Source: an uncultured Acidimicrobiales bacterium | Lineage (GTDB): Bacteria > Actinomycetota > Acidimicrobiia > Acidimicrobiales > CADCTF01 | DNA: 49,497 nucleotides | Assembly (NCBI GenBank): GCA_902805655.1 | Contig: CADCTF010000114.1 | Location: 1 to 49,497, forward strand | Reading direction: 5' to 3' | In this document: positions 31,186 to 39,045 of the stretch, piece by piece | Position numbering within the stretch: position 1 is the first letter of the stretch | Layout of the letters: the number at the start of each line of letters is the position of its first letter | Program-made: the position numbers and the translations under genes | Notes under the pieces: model-generated | Seen by the model: only the letters and a program-made list of their open reading frames with translations | Database searches by the model: none | What the model was told of the DNA's origin: nothing

Positions 31186-31845
31186 ATGAGCCAGAAGCCC
31201 GGGGGGCGGGCCGTGCCACGCGTGGCCGAGAACCTGCCCCCCTACGAGCATCGGTTGGAGGACGACGCGGAGATCGACGGCGTGATGCTGACCGGCGATC
31301 ACGCCGGTGCGGACGTGGCGCTGGTGGAGATCGCCGGCAGCCGCATCGAACGAGCCCAGCTCACGGGGAGCCACCTGTCACGGAGCTCGCTCGTCGACTG
31401 CACCATCGACTCGGCCGACCTGTCGGGGGTGACCTTCGACCGCTGCCGCCTCTCTCGAGTCGAGCTGCGCGACTGTCGCCTCTCCGGCCTCCAGGTGCCG
31501 GGCACCCGGTTCGATGACGTCGCGTTCATCCGCTGCAAGATCGACGGGGCCAACTTCCGCACCTCCACCTGGGAGCGGGCCGAGTTCGAGGACTGCTACC
31601 TCGTCGACAGCGACTTCTACGGCGCCAAGCTCCCCGGTACCCGCTTCGACTCCTGCGACCTCACCGGGGTGGAGCTGGCCAAGTGCGACCTTCGGGGCAG
31701 CCGCTTGCACCGGTCCACCCTCGACCGGATCTCCGGGGCCGAGAGCCTGCGCGGGGTCACCATCGGCAGCGACTCGATCACCCCGGTCGCGCTCGCCGTC
31801 TTCCGGGCTCTCGACATCACCGTCGACGACGAGGACGAAGCCTGA
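31186..31845 (+). CDS. pentapeptide-repeat protein
   Basis: A 219-residue protein whose centre (about residues 50-190) consists of A(D/N)Lxx-like pentapeptide repeats: for example SADLSGVTFDRCRL, GANFRTSTWERAEF and DLRGSRLHRSTL. Such repeats fold as a right-handed quadrilateral beta-helix. The ends are not repetitive. Some family members mimic DNA and protect gyrase (Qnr, MfpA); others have no known role. Qnr-like function is possible but there is no specific sign of it. The gene stands 91 bases from the divergent F420 gene. Confidence 0.85.
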   Translation: MSQKPGGRAVPRVAENLPPYEHRLEDDAEIDGVMLTGDHAGADVALVEIAGSRIERAQLTGSHLSRSSLVDCTIDSADLSGVTFDRCRLSRVELRDCRLSGLQVPGTRFDDVAFIRCKIDGANFRTSTWERAEFEDCYLVDSDFYGAKLPGTRFDSCDLTGVELAKCDLRGSRLHRSTLDRISGAESLRGVTIGSDSITPVALAVFRALDITVDDEDEA

Positions 31846-32026
31846 TCCAGGAGCGGACATGACGCCCGTTCAGTTCGAGCACCCCATGCCGAGTGATGTT
31901 CGTGCGGGGAGAGCCGGGTACGGATGCTCAGAAGCCGCCCCTACTCTGACCAGTGGATCTGCGCGCGTGGACACGGGTGCCGACTCTCGGTACCCCGGCG
32001 CCGAACCGATGCGAGGAGGGACGGCC

Positions 32027-32782
32027 GTGGGCACCACCGATAACACGTCGAGCGTCCTCATCGCCACGCTGCGCTCGTTCCTCCGGGCGTCGTCACCCGA
32101 CGCCGTCGCGGCCGCCATGGCCGCCGCCGTCCGCGCCCTTGGCGGCGACGTGGCGTCCGCCGCTGAGCGACCCGGCGGGTCGATCCCGGTCGACATCAGC
32201 TTCGGGGTCGGTGAGCCTCAGCTCCCGGTCGCCACCGGCCCTGCTCTCGCTCGGCTCGAGCGAATCCTGCCCGGCCTCGTCGAGGATGGTCGGGTCGCGG
32301 TCGGCCGTATCCATCGCGCCGCGTACTTGCAGACGTCGGCGACCAGCGACCCGCTCACCGGGCTCACCAACCGGCGCCTCGCCATGCGGGTGCTCAGCCG
32401 CCTGGCCGTCGGCGACACGGTGATGTTCGTTGACCTCGACTTCTTCAAGAAGGTGAACGACACGTTGGGTCACGAGGCCGGCGACGGCGTCCTGCGCTCC
32501 TTCGGGCGATCGCTTCAAGCGGTGGCGCGCGCCGGCGACACGGTCGCTCGGCTCGGCGGCGAGGAGTTCCTGCTGCTGCTGCCCCGCACCGGCATCGACG
32601 GCGCGCTGGCGGCAGCCGAGCGCCTTCGCACCCAGTGGGCGGCAACGCGGCCTCAGCCCGTGACCTTCTCGGCCGGAGTGGTCACCGTCGCCCACGACGG
32701 GGGCATCAGCGCGCTGAGGCAAGCCGATCAAGCCCTGTACCGCGCCAAGCAGGCCGGCCGGGACCGCGTCGAGGTCGCCTGA
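32027..32782 (+). CDS. diguanylate cyclase (GGDEF domain) with I-site
   Basis: A 251-residue protein. Residues 1-100 are a helical sensor-like region without a recognised domain. The GGDEF domain follows (DPLTGLTNRR at 108-117; DLDFFKKVND), with an intact active-site motif GGEEF (177-181) and an inhibitory-site motif RAGD (168-171) exactly five residues upstream, so the enzyme should make c-di-GMP and be product-inhibited. GTG 32027 is chosen for the GAGGAGGG ribosome binding site just upstream; ATG 32009 is the alternative. Its stop overlaps the start of the B12-binding protein by one base, suggesting that the two proteins work together. Confidence 0.88.
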   Translation: MGTTDNTSSVLIATLRSFLRASSPDAVAAAMAAAVRALGGDVASAAERPGGSIPVDISFGVGEPQLPVATGPALARLERILPGLVEDGRVAVGRIHRAAYLQTSATSDPLTGLTNRRLAMRVLSRLAVGDTVMFVDLDFFKKVNDTLGHEAGDGVLRSFGRSLQAVARAGDTVARLGGEEFLLLLPRTGIDGALAAAERLRTQWAATRPQPVTFSAGVVTVAHDGGISALRQADQALYRAKQAGRDRVEVA

Positions 32783-33816
32783 TGCCAACCGCCGCAGTGC
32801 CAGGTGACGGCGCCGTACCGCGAGCCATCTTGCCCTCGGAGGTGGACGAGCTCGTCGAGCACCTCCACGGTCGAAGGCTCCACGCCGCGCTGGCCATGAC
32901 GGCTGCGCTGGCCGACGAGGGCATCCCCCTGGCCGACATCCTGACTGGTCTGGTCGGTCCCGCTCAGGCGGAGATCGGCGAGCGGTGGTACCGCAACGAC
33001 TACTCCGTCGCCGACGAGCACGCCGCCAGCGGCACCGCGGACACCGTGGTGACGCTGCTCGGGTCGCACGAGCGGAGGCCAGCCCCCGGCGGTCCACGAG
33101 TCGTCGCGCTCTGTGCCGAAGGGGAGTGGCACACCATGGCCCTTCGACTCACGGCTCAGGTGCTGGAGCTCGACGGGCTGGACGTGTTCTTCCTCGGCGC
33201 CTCCGTGCCGAGGGACCACCTGGCCGAGTTCATCGTTCGTGTGTCGCCGGATGTCGTCGTGCTGAGCTGCTCGACACCCTTGGCCTTCGACGGGGTGCTG
33301 GCCGCCGTCACGGTGGCGCACGAGGCCGGGCTGCCGGTCGTTGCGGGCGGGCGGGCTCTCGGCACGGACGAGCGCCGCGCTCACGCCCTCGGCATCGACC
33401 ACTGGGCGGGAACCGCGGCGGATGGGGTGAGCCTCGTCCGAAGCGCCGGGGTCTCGCCACTGCGCACACCGACCGCCGATGCGGGCGCCGCGCACGAGCT
33501 CGCCCTGGACCGGTCGCGCCTCGTCGACGACGTGATGGCCCGGCTCGCTCAGCACCCGACCCTGCTGACCGACTACACGCCGCTGCAGGTGGAACGCACC
33601 CGTGAGGACCTGGAGTACATCGTGCGGTTCGCGGAAGCGGCGATCCTCGTCGACGACGTCCGGGTGTTCGACGAGTTCGTGGCGTGGCTCGGTCCGCTGC
33701 TGTCGTCCCGCAACGTCCCTCTGGCCGCCCTCGACATATCGCTGGCCAGGCTTCGTCACCACGCCGACGGACCACGAGCCGAGCTCTTCGGTCGGGCGCG
33801 TCCCTCCACCGGCTGA
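32782..33816 (+). CDS. CarH-like cobalamin-binding sensor protein without DNA-binding domain
   Basis: A 344-residue protein with a four-helix cap domain (about residues 20-95) and a B12-binding Rossmann domain (about 105-235). The cap carries W69-x9-E79-H80, the W-x9-EH motif of adenosylcobalamin photoreceptors such as CarH (W131, E141, H142 in Thermus). The likely lower axial ligand is H117 in EGEWHTMAL, a variant of D-x-H-x-x-G. There is no MerR-type helix-turn-helix. A helical C-terminal region (240-335) has no recognised function. The CarH position that coordinates cobalt after light exposure (H132) is Tyr here. Translational overlap with the diguanylate cyclase suggests a light- or B12-controlled c-di-GMP switch. 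Confidence 0.8.
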   Translation: MPTAAVPGDGAVPRAILPSEVDELVEHLHGRRLHAALAMTAALADEGIPLADILTGLVGPAQAEIGERWYRNDYSVADEHAASGTADTVVTLLGSHERRPAPGGPRVVALCAEGEWHTMALRLTAQVLELDGLDVFFLGASVPRDHLAEFIVRVSPDVVVLSCSTPLAFDGVLAAVTVAHEAGLPVVAGGRALGTDERRAHALGIDHWAGTAADGVSLVRSAGVSPLRTPTADAGAAHELALDRSRLVDDVMARLAQHPTLLTDYTPLQVERTREDLEYIVRFAEAAILVDDVRVFDEFVAWLGPLLSSRNVPLAALDISLARLRHHADGPRAELFGRARPSTG

Positions 33817-33881
33817 CGACGCTGCGACGCGGCCTCAGCCGACGGCGATAGCGTCCGCCGGCGAGACCGAGGGGGCATCAC

Positions 33882-34853
33882 ATGGCGCTGGTGGACGCAG
33901 ACGAGGCGATGCTCGAGGAGACGCGGACGTTCAACGCGGCCGTCGAAGAGCTGCTCGCCAAGGCGCCCTCTGTGCACACCGTCGACCCGGCCGAGAGCCG
34001 TGCGGCCCGCGCCGAGGGCCGGGGCACGTTTCCTGCCCCTGTCGTGGTGGACCAGGGCCACGACCGGACGATCACCGGACCGGCCGGGAACGACATCGGG
34101 CTGCGGACGTTCGTGCCGCCGGGTGACGTGCGCGGCGTGTACCTCCACATCCACGGCGGGGGCTGGGTGCTCGGTTCCTCCCACCTGCAGGACGTCGCCC
34201 TGTGGCGGCTGGCCGCGGAGGCATCGGTCGCGGTGGTGTCCGTCGACTACCGGCTCGCACCGGAGCACCCGTTCCCCGCCGGCCCCAACGACTGCGAAGC
34301 GGCGGCACGGTGGCTCATCGACTCGGCGGCGCAGGAGTACGGTGCCGACGCGGCGGATCGGCTGCTGATCGGAGGCGAGTCGGCCGGCGCGCACCTCGCC
34401 GCCCTCACGCTGCTGCGGCTGCGAGACGCGAACGGCACGGTCGAGCCGTTCGTCGCCGCCAACCTCGTCTTCGGCGCCTTCGACCTGAGCATGACGCCGA
34501 GCCAGCGCCGGTGGGGCAACCGCAACCTGATCCTCTCGACACCGATCATGGCGTGGTTCTACGACTGCTTCCTGCCCGACCTCTCCGCCGAGGAGCGTCG
34601 GGCACCGGAGGTCTCGCCGCTCTACGCCGATCTCTCCGGCATGCCTCCGGCGCTGTTCTCCGTCGGCGCCATGGACCCCTTGATCGACGACAGCCTCTTC
34701 ATGGCCGCCCGTTGGGCCATGGCCGGCGCGGAGGCCGATCTCCGGGTCTATCCCGAAGCCGTGCACGGCTTCAACGCCTTCCCCCTCGGAGTCGCCCGGA
34801 TGTGCAACGAGGCGCAGTGGGCCTTCCTTCGCCAGGGCGTGTCGCCGTCGTAG
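33882..34853 (+). CDS. alpha/beta hydrolase, hormone-sensitive-lipase family
   Basis: A 323-residue esterase/lipase. The oxyanion motif is HGGGWVLGS (HGGG box), the nucleophile elbow is GESAGAHLA (serine in GxSxG), and the remaining triad acids are in GAMDPLIDD and EAVHGFNAF. This places it in the HSL (family IV) carboxylesterases, which hydrolyse short acyl esters. Length is normal. It has its own short upstream region after the B12 protein (65 bases) and overlaps the downstream DksA-like gene by about 37 bases if that gene starts at 34817. Confidence 0.88.
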   Translation: MALVDADEAMLEETRTFNAAVEELLAKAPSVHTVDPAESRAARAEGRGTFPAPVVVDQGHDRTITGPAGNDIGLRTFVPPGDVRGVYLHIHGGGWVLGSSHLQDVALWRLAAEASVAVVSVDYRLAPEHPFPAGPNDCEAAARWLIDSAAQEYGADAADRLLIGGESAGAHLAALTLLRLRDANGTVEPFVAANLVFGAFDLSMTPSQRRWGNRNLILSTPIMAWFYDCFLPDLSAEERRAPEVSPLYADLSGMPPALFSVGAMDPLIDDSLFMAARWAMAGAEADLRVYPEAVHGFNAFPLGVARMCNEAQWAFLRQGVSPS

Positions 34854-35212
34854 ACGAGCTGGCCCCGGCAAGGGCCCAGGCGGCTCGGTTGGTTGCCGAC
34901 CTGCAGGCCGAGCTCGACGGGATCATCGCGGCCCAGAACGACGACCCGCCCGACGACGAGCACGACGTCGAGGGCTCGAGCGTCGGCTTCGAGCGCGCCC
35001 GCGTCACCGCGCTGCTCGAGTCCGCGACGGCGAACCTCGTCGCCCTCGATGCTGCCTCGGAACGGATCGGGGCGGGCACGTTCGGGAGGTGCGAGGTGTG
35101 CGGAGCAGCCGTCGGCGAGGAGCGATTGTCGGCCATGCCGGCCACCCGCCGGTGCATCGTGTGCGCCCGGGCGTCGACGGCCGAATCAGGACGAGGCCCG
35201 CTGCACGGCTAG
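34817..35212 (+). CDS. DksA/TraR-type zinc-finger protein
   Basis: A small protein of about 131 residues (107 if TTG 34889 is used). A long helical part is followed by a four-cysteine zinc finger, C-E-V-C-G then C-I-V-C (CxxC-x17-CxxC), and the segment between, LDAASERIGAGTFGRCEVC, is typical of DksA/TraR proteins. In proteobacteria such proteins enter the RNA polymerase secondary channel; the short actinobacterial forms lack a known function. GTG 34817 is favoured because GAGG lies just upstream, although it overlaps the hydrolase gene. Confidence 0.75.
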   Translation: MGLPSPGRVAVVDELAPARAQAARLVADLQAELDGIIAAQNDDPPDDEHDVEGSSVGFERARVTALLESATANLVALDAASERIGAGTFGRCEVCGAAVGEERLSAMPATRRCIVCARASTAESGRGPLHG

Positions 35213-35234
35213 CAAGCCGGGTTACCCTGCCGGC

Positions 35235-36440
35235 GTGGCGGCCGGCATCGACGACCTGATCGAGGCCACGCCCGCTTCGCGCGACCGCTACGTCGACTTC
35301 CTCCGGGCCGCCAGCATCCTCGCCGTGGTGGTCGGCCACTGGACCATCGCCGTCATCGCGTGGAGGAACGGCGTGATCCGCTCGACCAGCGCGGTCGGGA
35401 AGGCGCCCGGCCTGTGGCTGGCCACCTGGGTGTTCCAGGTGATGCCGGTCTTCTTCTTCGTGGGCGGGTACTCGAACTTCGTCGCCTACCAGTCCAACCG
35501 GCGTCGCGGCGGGTCGTCCCTGGCGTTCGTGCGCACGCGGGCGCGCCGCCTGCTCGTGCCGTCCGCCGCGTTCCTCGTGGCGTGGGCCGTCATCCAGGTG
35601 GTGCTGCACCTCACCGACACGGGCGCTCCCACCGAGCCGGTGATCGGCGGCGTGGCCCTGCTCCGCGGCGTGCGCCCACCCGGACAGACGATTCCCTTCG
35701 GGCCGCTGTGGTTCCTCGGCGCCTACCTCGTGGTCGTCTGCGTCGCTCCCTTCACGGTGGCGCTGCACCGACGGTTCCGGTGGTGGGTGCCAGCCCTGCT
35801 CGTTGTCGGTGCCGTCGTCGGCGACGTGATCGGCTTCGCCGGCGGGGTGTCGGGAGCGAGGTACCTCAACGTGCTGTTCGTGTTCCTGCTCCCCCACCAG
35901 CTGGGCCACTTCTACGGCGACGGCAGCGCCGCCGGGTGGCCCCCATCACGGCTGGCCGCCATGGCCGGCGTCGGGTTGGTCGGCCTCGTGTTGCTCACCA
36001 ACCCCTGGCTGTTCCGCTGGGCCGGGGACGCCCGGTTCGAGTGGTTCCCCGGCATCGGGCACTACCCACGCAGCATGCTCGGGACCGACGTCGAGATGGT
36101 TTCGAACGCCTACCCGCCGACGCTCTGCTACCTCTTCGTCGGGTTCTGGCTCATCGGGCTCGTGCTGCTCCTGCGCCCGGCGCTGAGCCGGTGGTTGCAG
36201 CGACCCCTCGCCTGGAAGCTCACCGTCCTGGCCAACGCCCGGATCATGACGCTCTTCCTCTGGCACATGACCGCGTACCTCGCCGCCATCGTCGTGCTGT
36301 GGCCCCTGGGCTTCGGACGAGAGACCGTGCCGTCGGCCCGATGGTGGCTCGAGCGGCCGTTGTGGATCGTCGCCCCGACCGTGCTGCTCGCCGGCCTGGT
36401 GGCGCTGTTCGGACGCTTCGAGGCGCAGGGCCGTCGCTGA
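35235..36440 (+). CDS. membrane acyltransferase, acyltransferase-3 family
   Basis: A 401-residue protein with about ten transmembrane segments. The N-terminus has the family landmark RDRYVDFLRAASILAVVVGHW, where the histidine in the first helix region is considered catalytic; FVGGYSNF and WFLGAYLVVV follow. This family moves acyl groups onto surface polysaccharides, lipids or antibiotics at the cytoplasmic membrane. The acceptor here is unknown. GTG 35235 is the likely start, 22 bases after the zinc-finger gene. Confidence 0.85.
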   Translation: MAAGIDDLIEATPASRDRYVDFLRAASILAVVVGHWTIAVIAWRNGVIRSTSAVGKAPGLWLATWVFQVMPVFFFVGGYSNFVAYQSNRRRGGSSLAFVRTRARRLLVPSAAFLVAWAVIQVVLHLTDTGAPTEPVIGGVALLRGVRPPGQTIPFGPLWFLGAYLVVVCVAPFTVALHRRFRWWVPALLVVGAVVGDVIGFAGGVSGARYLNVLFVFLLPHQLGHFYGDGSAAGWPPSRLAAMAGVGLVGLVLLTNPWLFRWAGDARFEWFPGIGHYPRSMLGTDVEMVSNAYPPTLCYLFVGFWLIGLVLLLRPALSRWLQRPLAWKLTVLANARIMTLFLWHMTAYLAAIVVLWPLGFGRETVPSARWWLERPLWIVAPTVLLAGLVALFGRFEAQGRR

Positions 36441-36509
36441 CGTCGCCGGCGACGGTGGCCGTAGGGTGGGGCCGTCGCAAGACATCGTCGAGCCGAGGAG
36501 ACCTGCACC

Positions 36510-37010
36510 ATGGACATCGTTCGAAATGAGGACGGCAGCCTCGTCGTCCCGGTGCGAGAGCCCCGGCGGCACGACGAGGACGACACCGACGGCAGCGACA
36601 CCTCGGCGGCTGCACCTGTCGGCGAAGGAGAAGACGCGGTTCCTGCGGAGGTCGCGCCGAACACTCGCGTGCTGCGGCCCGGCGAGGGTGGCTACGACGA
36701 AGCGCTCGCGGAGTGGGACCTGCAGCAGAACCCTGATCGGGAGCCGGTGCTCTCCACGGCCACGGGCCGGGAGGAAGCCATGAGCCTGGTGCACACGGTG
36801 GCCACCTCGCCCGACGATGCCATCGCACCGGCCGTGGCCGCGCTCGACGATCCCGAAGCAGCCGGCGAGGCGCTGCGGCACGTCCTCGTCGGCGGGGTGC
36901 ACTCCGTCGAGGACTTCAGCGCCGAGGTGGCCGAGGCGGAAGGCGGGGATCCGCTGCCCGCCCACAAGACGACGAAGATCATCGGCGAGGTGCTGAACGA
37001 GCTCGACTGA
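36510..37010 (+). CDS. small acidic protein of unknown function
   Basis: A 166-residue protein starting MDIVRNEDGSLVVPVREP. Residues 20-55 are acidic and probably disordered; from about residue 85 a helical region follows (EEAMSLVHTVATSPDDAIAPAVAALDDPEAAGEALRHVLV shortened here: two amphipathic helices). No known domain is recognised. GAGGAG precedes the ATG at a reasonable distance. The stop overlaps a possible remnant frame at 37010, and a long hairpin follows at 37071. Confidence 0.65.
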   Translation: MDIVRNEDGSLVVPVREPRRHDEDDTDGSDTSAAAPVGEGEDAVPAEVAPNTRVLRPGEGGYDEALAEWDLQQNPDREPVLSTATGREEAMSLVHTVATSPDDAIAPAVAALDDPEAAGEALRHVLVGGVHSVEDFSAEVAEAEGGDPLPAHKTTKIIGEVLNELD

Positions 37011-37141
37011 TGACCGAGGCCCGCTATGACGGCGTAGCGGACTCCTATGGCATGGGTGACGAAGCACACCGGACCGGGAAGTCGTCGATGCCGACGACTT
37101 CCCGGTCCGAGTCGCGTCAGGACGGCTCGCCGAAGCGGTAG
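37010..37141 (+). pseudogene. possible N-terminal remnant of a SAM methyltransferase gene
   Basis: The ATG overlaps the preceding stop by one base (TGATG). The first residues, MTEARYDGVADSYG, look like the beginning of class I methyltransferases (typically Y-D-x-x-A-x-x-Y). The frame then runs through the terminator hairpin and stops after 43 residues. The evidence is only a short N-terminal resemblance, so this may be chance. Confidence 0.2.
37071..37108. terminator. bidirectional hairpin terminator
   Basis: Perfect 17-base stem GGACCGGGAAGTCGTCG / CGACGACTTCCCGGTCC with a 4-base loop, between two convergent genes (stops at 37010 and 37117). It can serve both directions. Confidence 0.85.
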
Positions 37142-37953
37142 ATCAGGCCCTCGGCCACCGCCCGGTAGCCGAGTGAGCGATAGATCGCGTTCGACGTGGG
37201 GTTGGCCAGGTCGGTGTAGAGGATGCAGCGGTTGCCGTCCCCCAGGACGGCCTCCGACAGCGAGCCGACCAACGCCGACGCGTAGCCATGTCCCCTCAGC
37301 TCCGGCGGTGTGTAGACGGGCCCGACCCGAACGACCCCGCTGACGGGGGCGGACAGCCCGGCCATGGCCTTCGGGCCGCTGTCGTCCCAGAGCCACAGGT
37401 GGCCGGCCGGTAAGCGGCGGTCCACGGCCTCCGCCGCCCCGCTCGATCCGCCGCCCCCGGTGTCGGTCGCGAACCCTTCGAACCACCGCAGCAAGAGGTC
37501 GCGGTCGGCCGTCGCCGCGAGCCGGAGGCTCCCACCCACCGCTCGAGCGGCCGCCACCCGCTCCGCCTCGTAGATGCGCTGGCCCTGGTGCGGGCGAGCC
37601 GCCGATCGCGTGCGCTCGGTCCAATGCCCGGCGAAACGGGCCGCAGTCGCTGCTTCGGCGTTCACGCCCGGCAGCACGACGCCGGACTCGACGACAACGT
37701 CGACCAGCGCCACCACGGCCTCGGGCGGCATCGGCGTCACCGTGGCGAAGTAGTCGACCGGGGACTGGAAGGCGACCCCGACTGGCTCCCCGTCGGAGCG
37801 CACGACCCAGTAGCGCCCCGGCATGGGGTTGGCGACGCGGGCATGCAGCAGGGTCAGGATCAGGTTGTGCCGCACGGCGTCGCTCTGCAGGAAGCCACCC
37901 GCTTCTTGCAGCACCTCCGCCGGCGATGGGGTGGCGAGAACCGTCAAGGCCAT
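37117..37953 (-). CDS. GNAT-family N-acetyltransferase
   Basis: A 278-residue protein. The C-terminal half is a GNAT domain with the acetyl-CoA loop VYTPPELRGHGYASALVGSLSEA (R/Q-x-x-G-x-G/A) and the closing ILYTDLANPTSNAIYRSLGY. The N-terminal half (GGFLQSDAVRHNLILTL) is like that of predicted two-domain acetyltransferases (COG3393-like). Its acceptor is unknown. The terminator at 37071-37108 lies directly downstream. Confidence 0.85.
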   Translation of the reverse strand: MALTVLATPSPAEVLQEAGGFLQSDAVRHNLILTLLHARVANPMPGRYWVVRSDGEPVGVAFQSPVDYFATVTPMPPEAVVALVDVVVESGVVLPGVNAEAATAARFAGHWTERTRSAARPHQGQRIYEAERVAAARAVGGSLRLAATADRDLLLRWFEGFATDTGGGGSSGAAEAVDRRLPAGHLWLWDDSGPKAMAGLSAPVSGVVRVGPVYTPPELRGHGYASALVGSLSEAVLGDGNRCILYTDLANPTSNAIYRSLGYRAVAEGLIYRFGEPS

Positions 37954-38005
37954 GGCTCATGATGGCCAGGGAGGTGCGGCGGGGCGAGCGCTTTGGGACC
38001 GCCCT

Positions 38006-38272
38006 CTAGTGCGAGGGGCGGGCGCCGATGGCGATCACCTGGTCACCCGGCACCAGGGTGACGGTGCTCGACTTCGAGGGGTTCATCACCACGGCTCCGG
38101 TGGCGTTCACGCGGTAGCCGAAGGCCGAGGCTCCCTGGGCCGAGGCCGCGGCGACCACGGCGGCGAAGGGCAGCGCTCGAGCCGGCACCAGCCGATCGGC
38201 GGGCAGCAGCACCACCACCGACCCGTCAGCGTCGAAGAGGTCCTCGAAGAGCGGGGCCGACCTCGCCTTCAC
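38006..38272 (-). pseudogene. C-terminal remnant of a CASTOR/POLLUX-like ion-channel protein
   Basis: The 88-residue frame reads FEDLFDADGSVVVLLPADRL, then FGYRVNATGAVVMNPSKSS and VTLVPGDQVIAIG. This is the closing segment of large channel-associated NAD-binding/TrkA-C-type proteins of the CASTOR/POLLUX kind, normally 500 or more residues long. The membrane and Rossmann domains are absent: the similarity ends near 38255, exactly where the mscL remnant begins on the other strand. The ATG at 38272 lies in foreign sequence, so the fragment is probably not functional. Confidence 0.55.
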
Positions 38273-38507
38273 CGTCGGCGGCTCGCAGCTCCGCTACGGG
38301 GCCTTCATCGACTCGATCGTCAACTTCGTCATCGTGGCTGCGGTGATCTTCTTCTTCGTCGTGAAGCCGGTCACCGCGCTGATGAACCGCCGGAAGACCG
38401 AGCCGGAGGTCGCCTCGACGACCAAGGACTGCCCGCAGTGCCTCAGCTCGGTGCCCTTCGCGGCGCGACGGTGTGCGTTCTGCACCTCGGAGCTCGCTGC
38501 GGGCTAG
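38256..38507 (+). pseudogene. mscL: 3' remnant of mscL (mechanosensitive channel)
   Basis: The frame reads ADLAFTVGGSQLRYGAFIDS, then IVNFVIVAAVIFFFVVKPVTALMNRRK, which is the second transmembrane helix and amphipathic end of MscL. It closes with a four-cysteine tail, CPQCLSSVPFAARRCAFC, as in many actinobacterial MscL proteins. TM1 and the whole N-terminal ~60 residues are missing, and there is no start codon with a ribosome binding site. A channel cannot form without TM1. It is joined head to head with another 5'-truncated gene. Confidence 0.75.
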
Positions 38508-38545
38508 ACGCCAGCCTCCGTTCAGGCCCATGGCCGTGACGGGAC

Positions 38546-38992
38546 CTAGAGCCGGTCACCGTCCAGCACGTACCGGGGCCCGGGGCCGCGCTCGCTGACC
38601 ACATCGTGCGGGTTGACGATGTGGCAGACCTTCAACGACAGGCATCCGCAGCCGATGCAGGCGTCGAGCCGGTCGCGCAGCCGTTCGAGCATGGCGATCT
38701 GCTCGTCCAGGCGGGGGCGCCACGATGCGGAGAGGCGATGCCAGTCCCTCTCGGTCGGCGTCCGGGCGTCGGGCAGCGAGGCGAGCGCCGTGTTGATCTC
38801 CTCGAGGCGCAGGCCCACCTGCTGAGCCACCCGGATGAACGACACCCGGCGAATCGTGTCGCGGGTGTACCGGCGCTGCCCACCCTCTGACCGGGTGGCG
38901 TGGATCAGGCCCTCCGATTCGTAGAACCGGAGGGCCGATGGTGAGACCCCCGTGCGCTCCGCCAGCGCACCGATGGTGATGGTGGCGGGCAT
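38546..38992 (-). CDS. soxR: redox-sensing transcriptional activator SoxR
   Basis: A 148-residue MerR-family regulator. The N-terminal helix-turn-helix (ITIGALAERTGVSPSALRFYESEGLI) and dimerisation helix are followed by the [2Fe-2S] cluster loop C112-x2-C115-x-C117-x5-C123 (CIGCGCLSLKVC), which is specific to SoxR. In actinomycetes SoxR responds to redox-active metabolites and switches on small regulons of exporters and oxidoreductases. The gene is divergent from an ABC exporter, and a SoxR box lies between the two starts (39011-39028). Confidence 0.93.
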   Translation of the reverse strand: MPATITIGALAERTGVSPSALRFYESEGLIHATRSEGGQRRYTRDTIRRVSFIRVAQQVGLRLEEINTALASLPDARTPTERDWHRLSASWRPRLDEQIAMLERLRDRLDACIGCGCLSLKVCHIVNPHDVVSERGPGPRYVLDGDRL

Positions 38993-39006
38993 GCCGGAGA
39001 CAGTAC

Positions 39007-39037
39007 TTGACCTCGAGCGAACTTGAACTTCTATGGT
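39007..39037 (+). promoter_or_regulatory. SoxR-controlled promoter with SoxR box in a 19-base spacer
   Basis: -35 TTGACC (39007-39012), -10 TATGGT (39032-39037) and a 19-base spacer, the over-long spacing typical of MerR-family activated promoters. CCTCGAGCGAACTTGAAC (39011-39028) matches the SoxR operator consensus in most positions. Transcription should begin about 39044-39046, at the ATG of the exporter, so the mRNA may be leaderless. Confidence 0.8.
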
Positions 39038-39045
39038 GGCCGTCC

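Noticed and set aside
31186-31845. Qnr-type quinolone resistance protein
   Set aside because: The pentapeptide repeat is clear, but there is no feature specific to gyrase-protecting members, so only the general family is reported.
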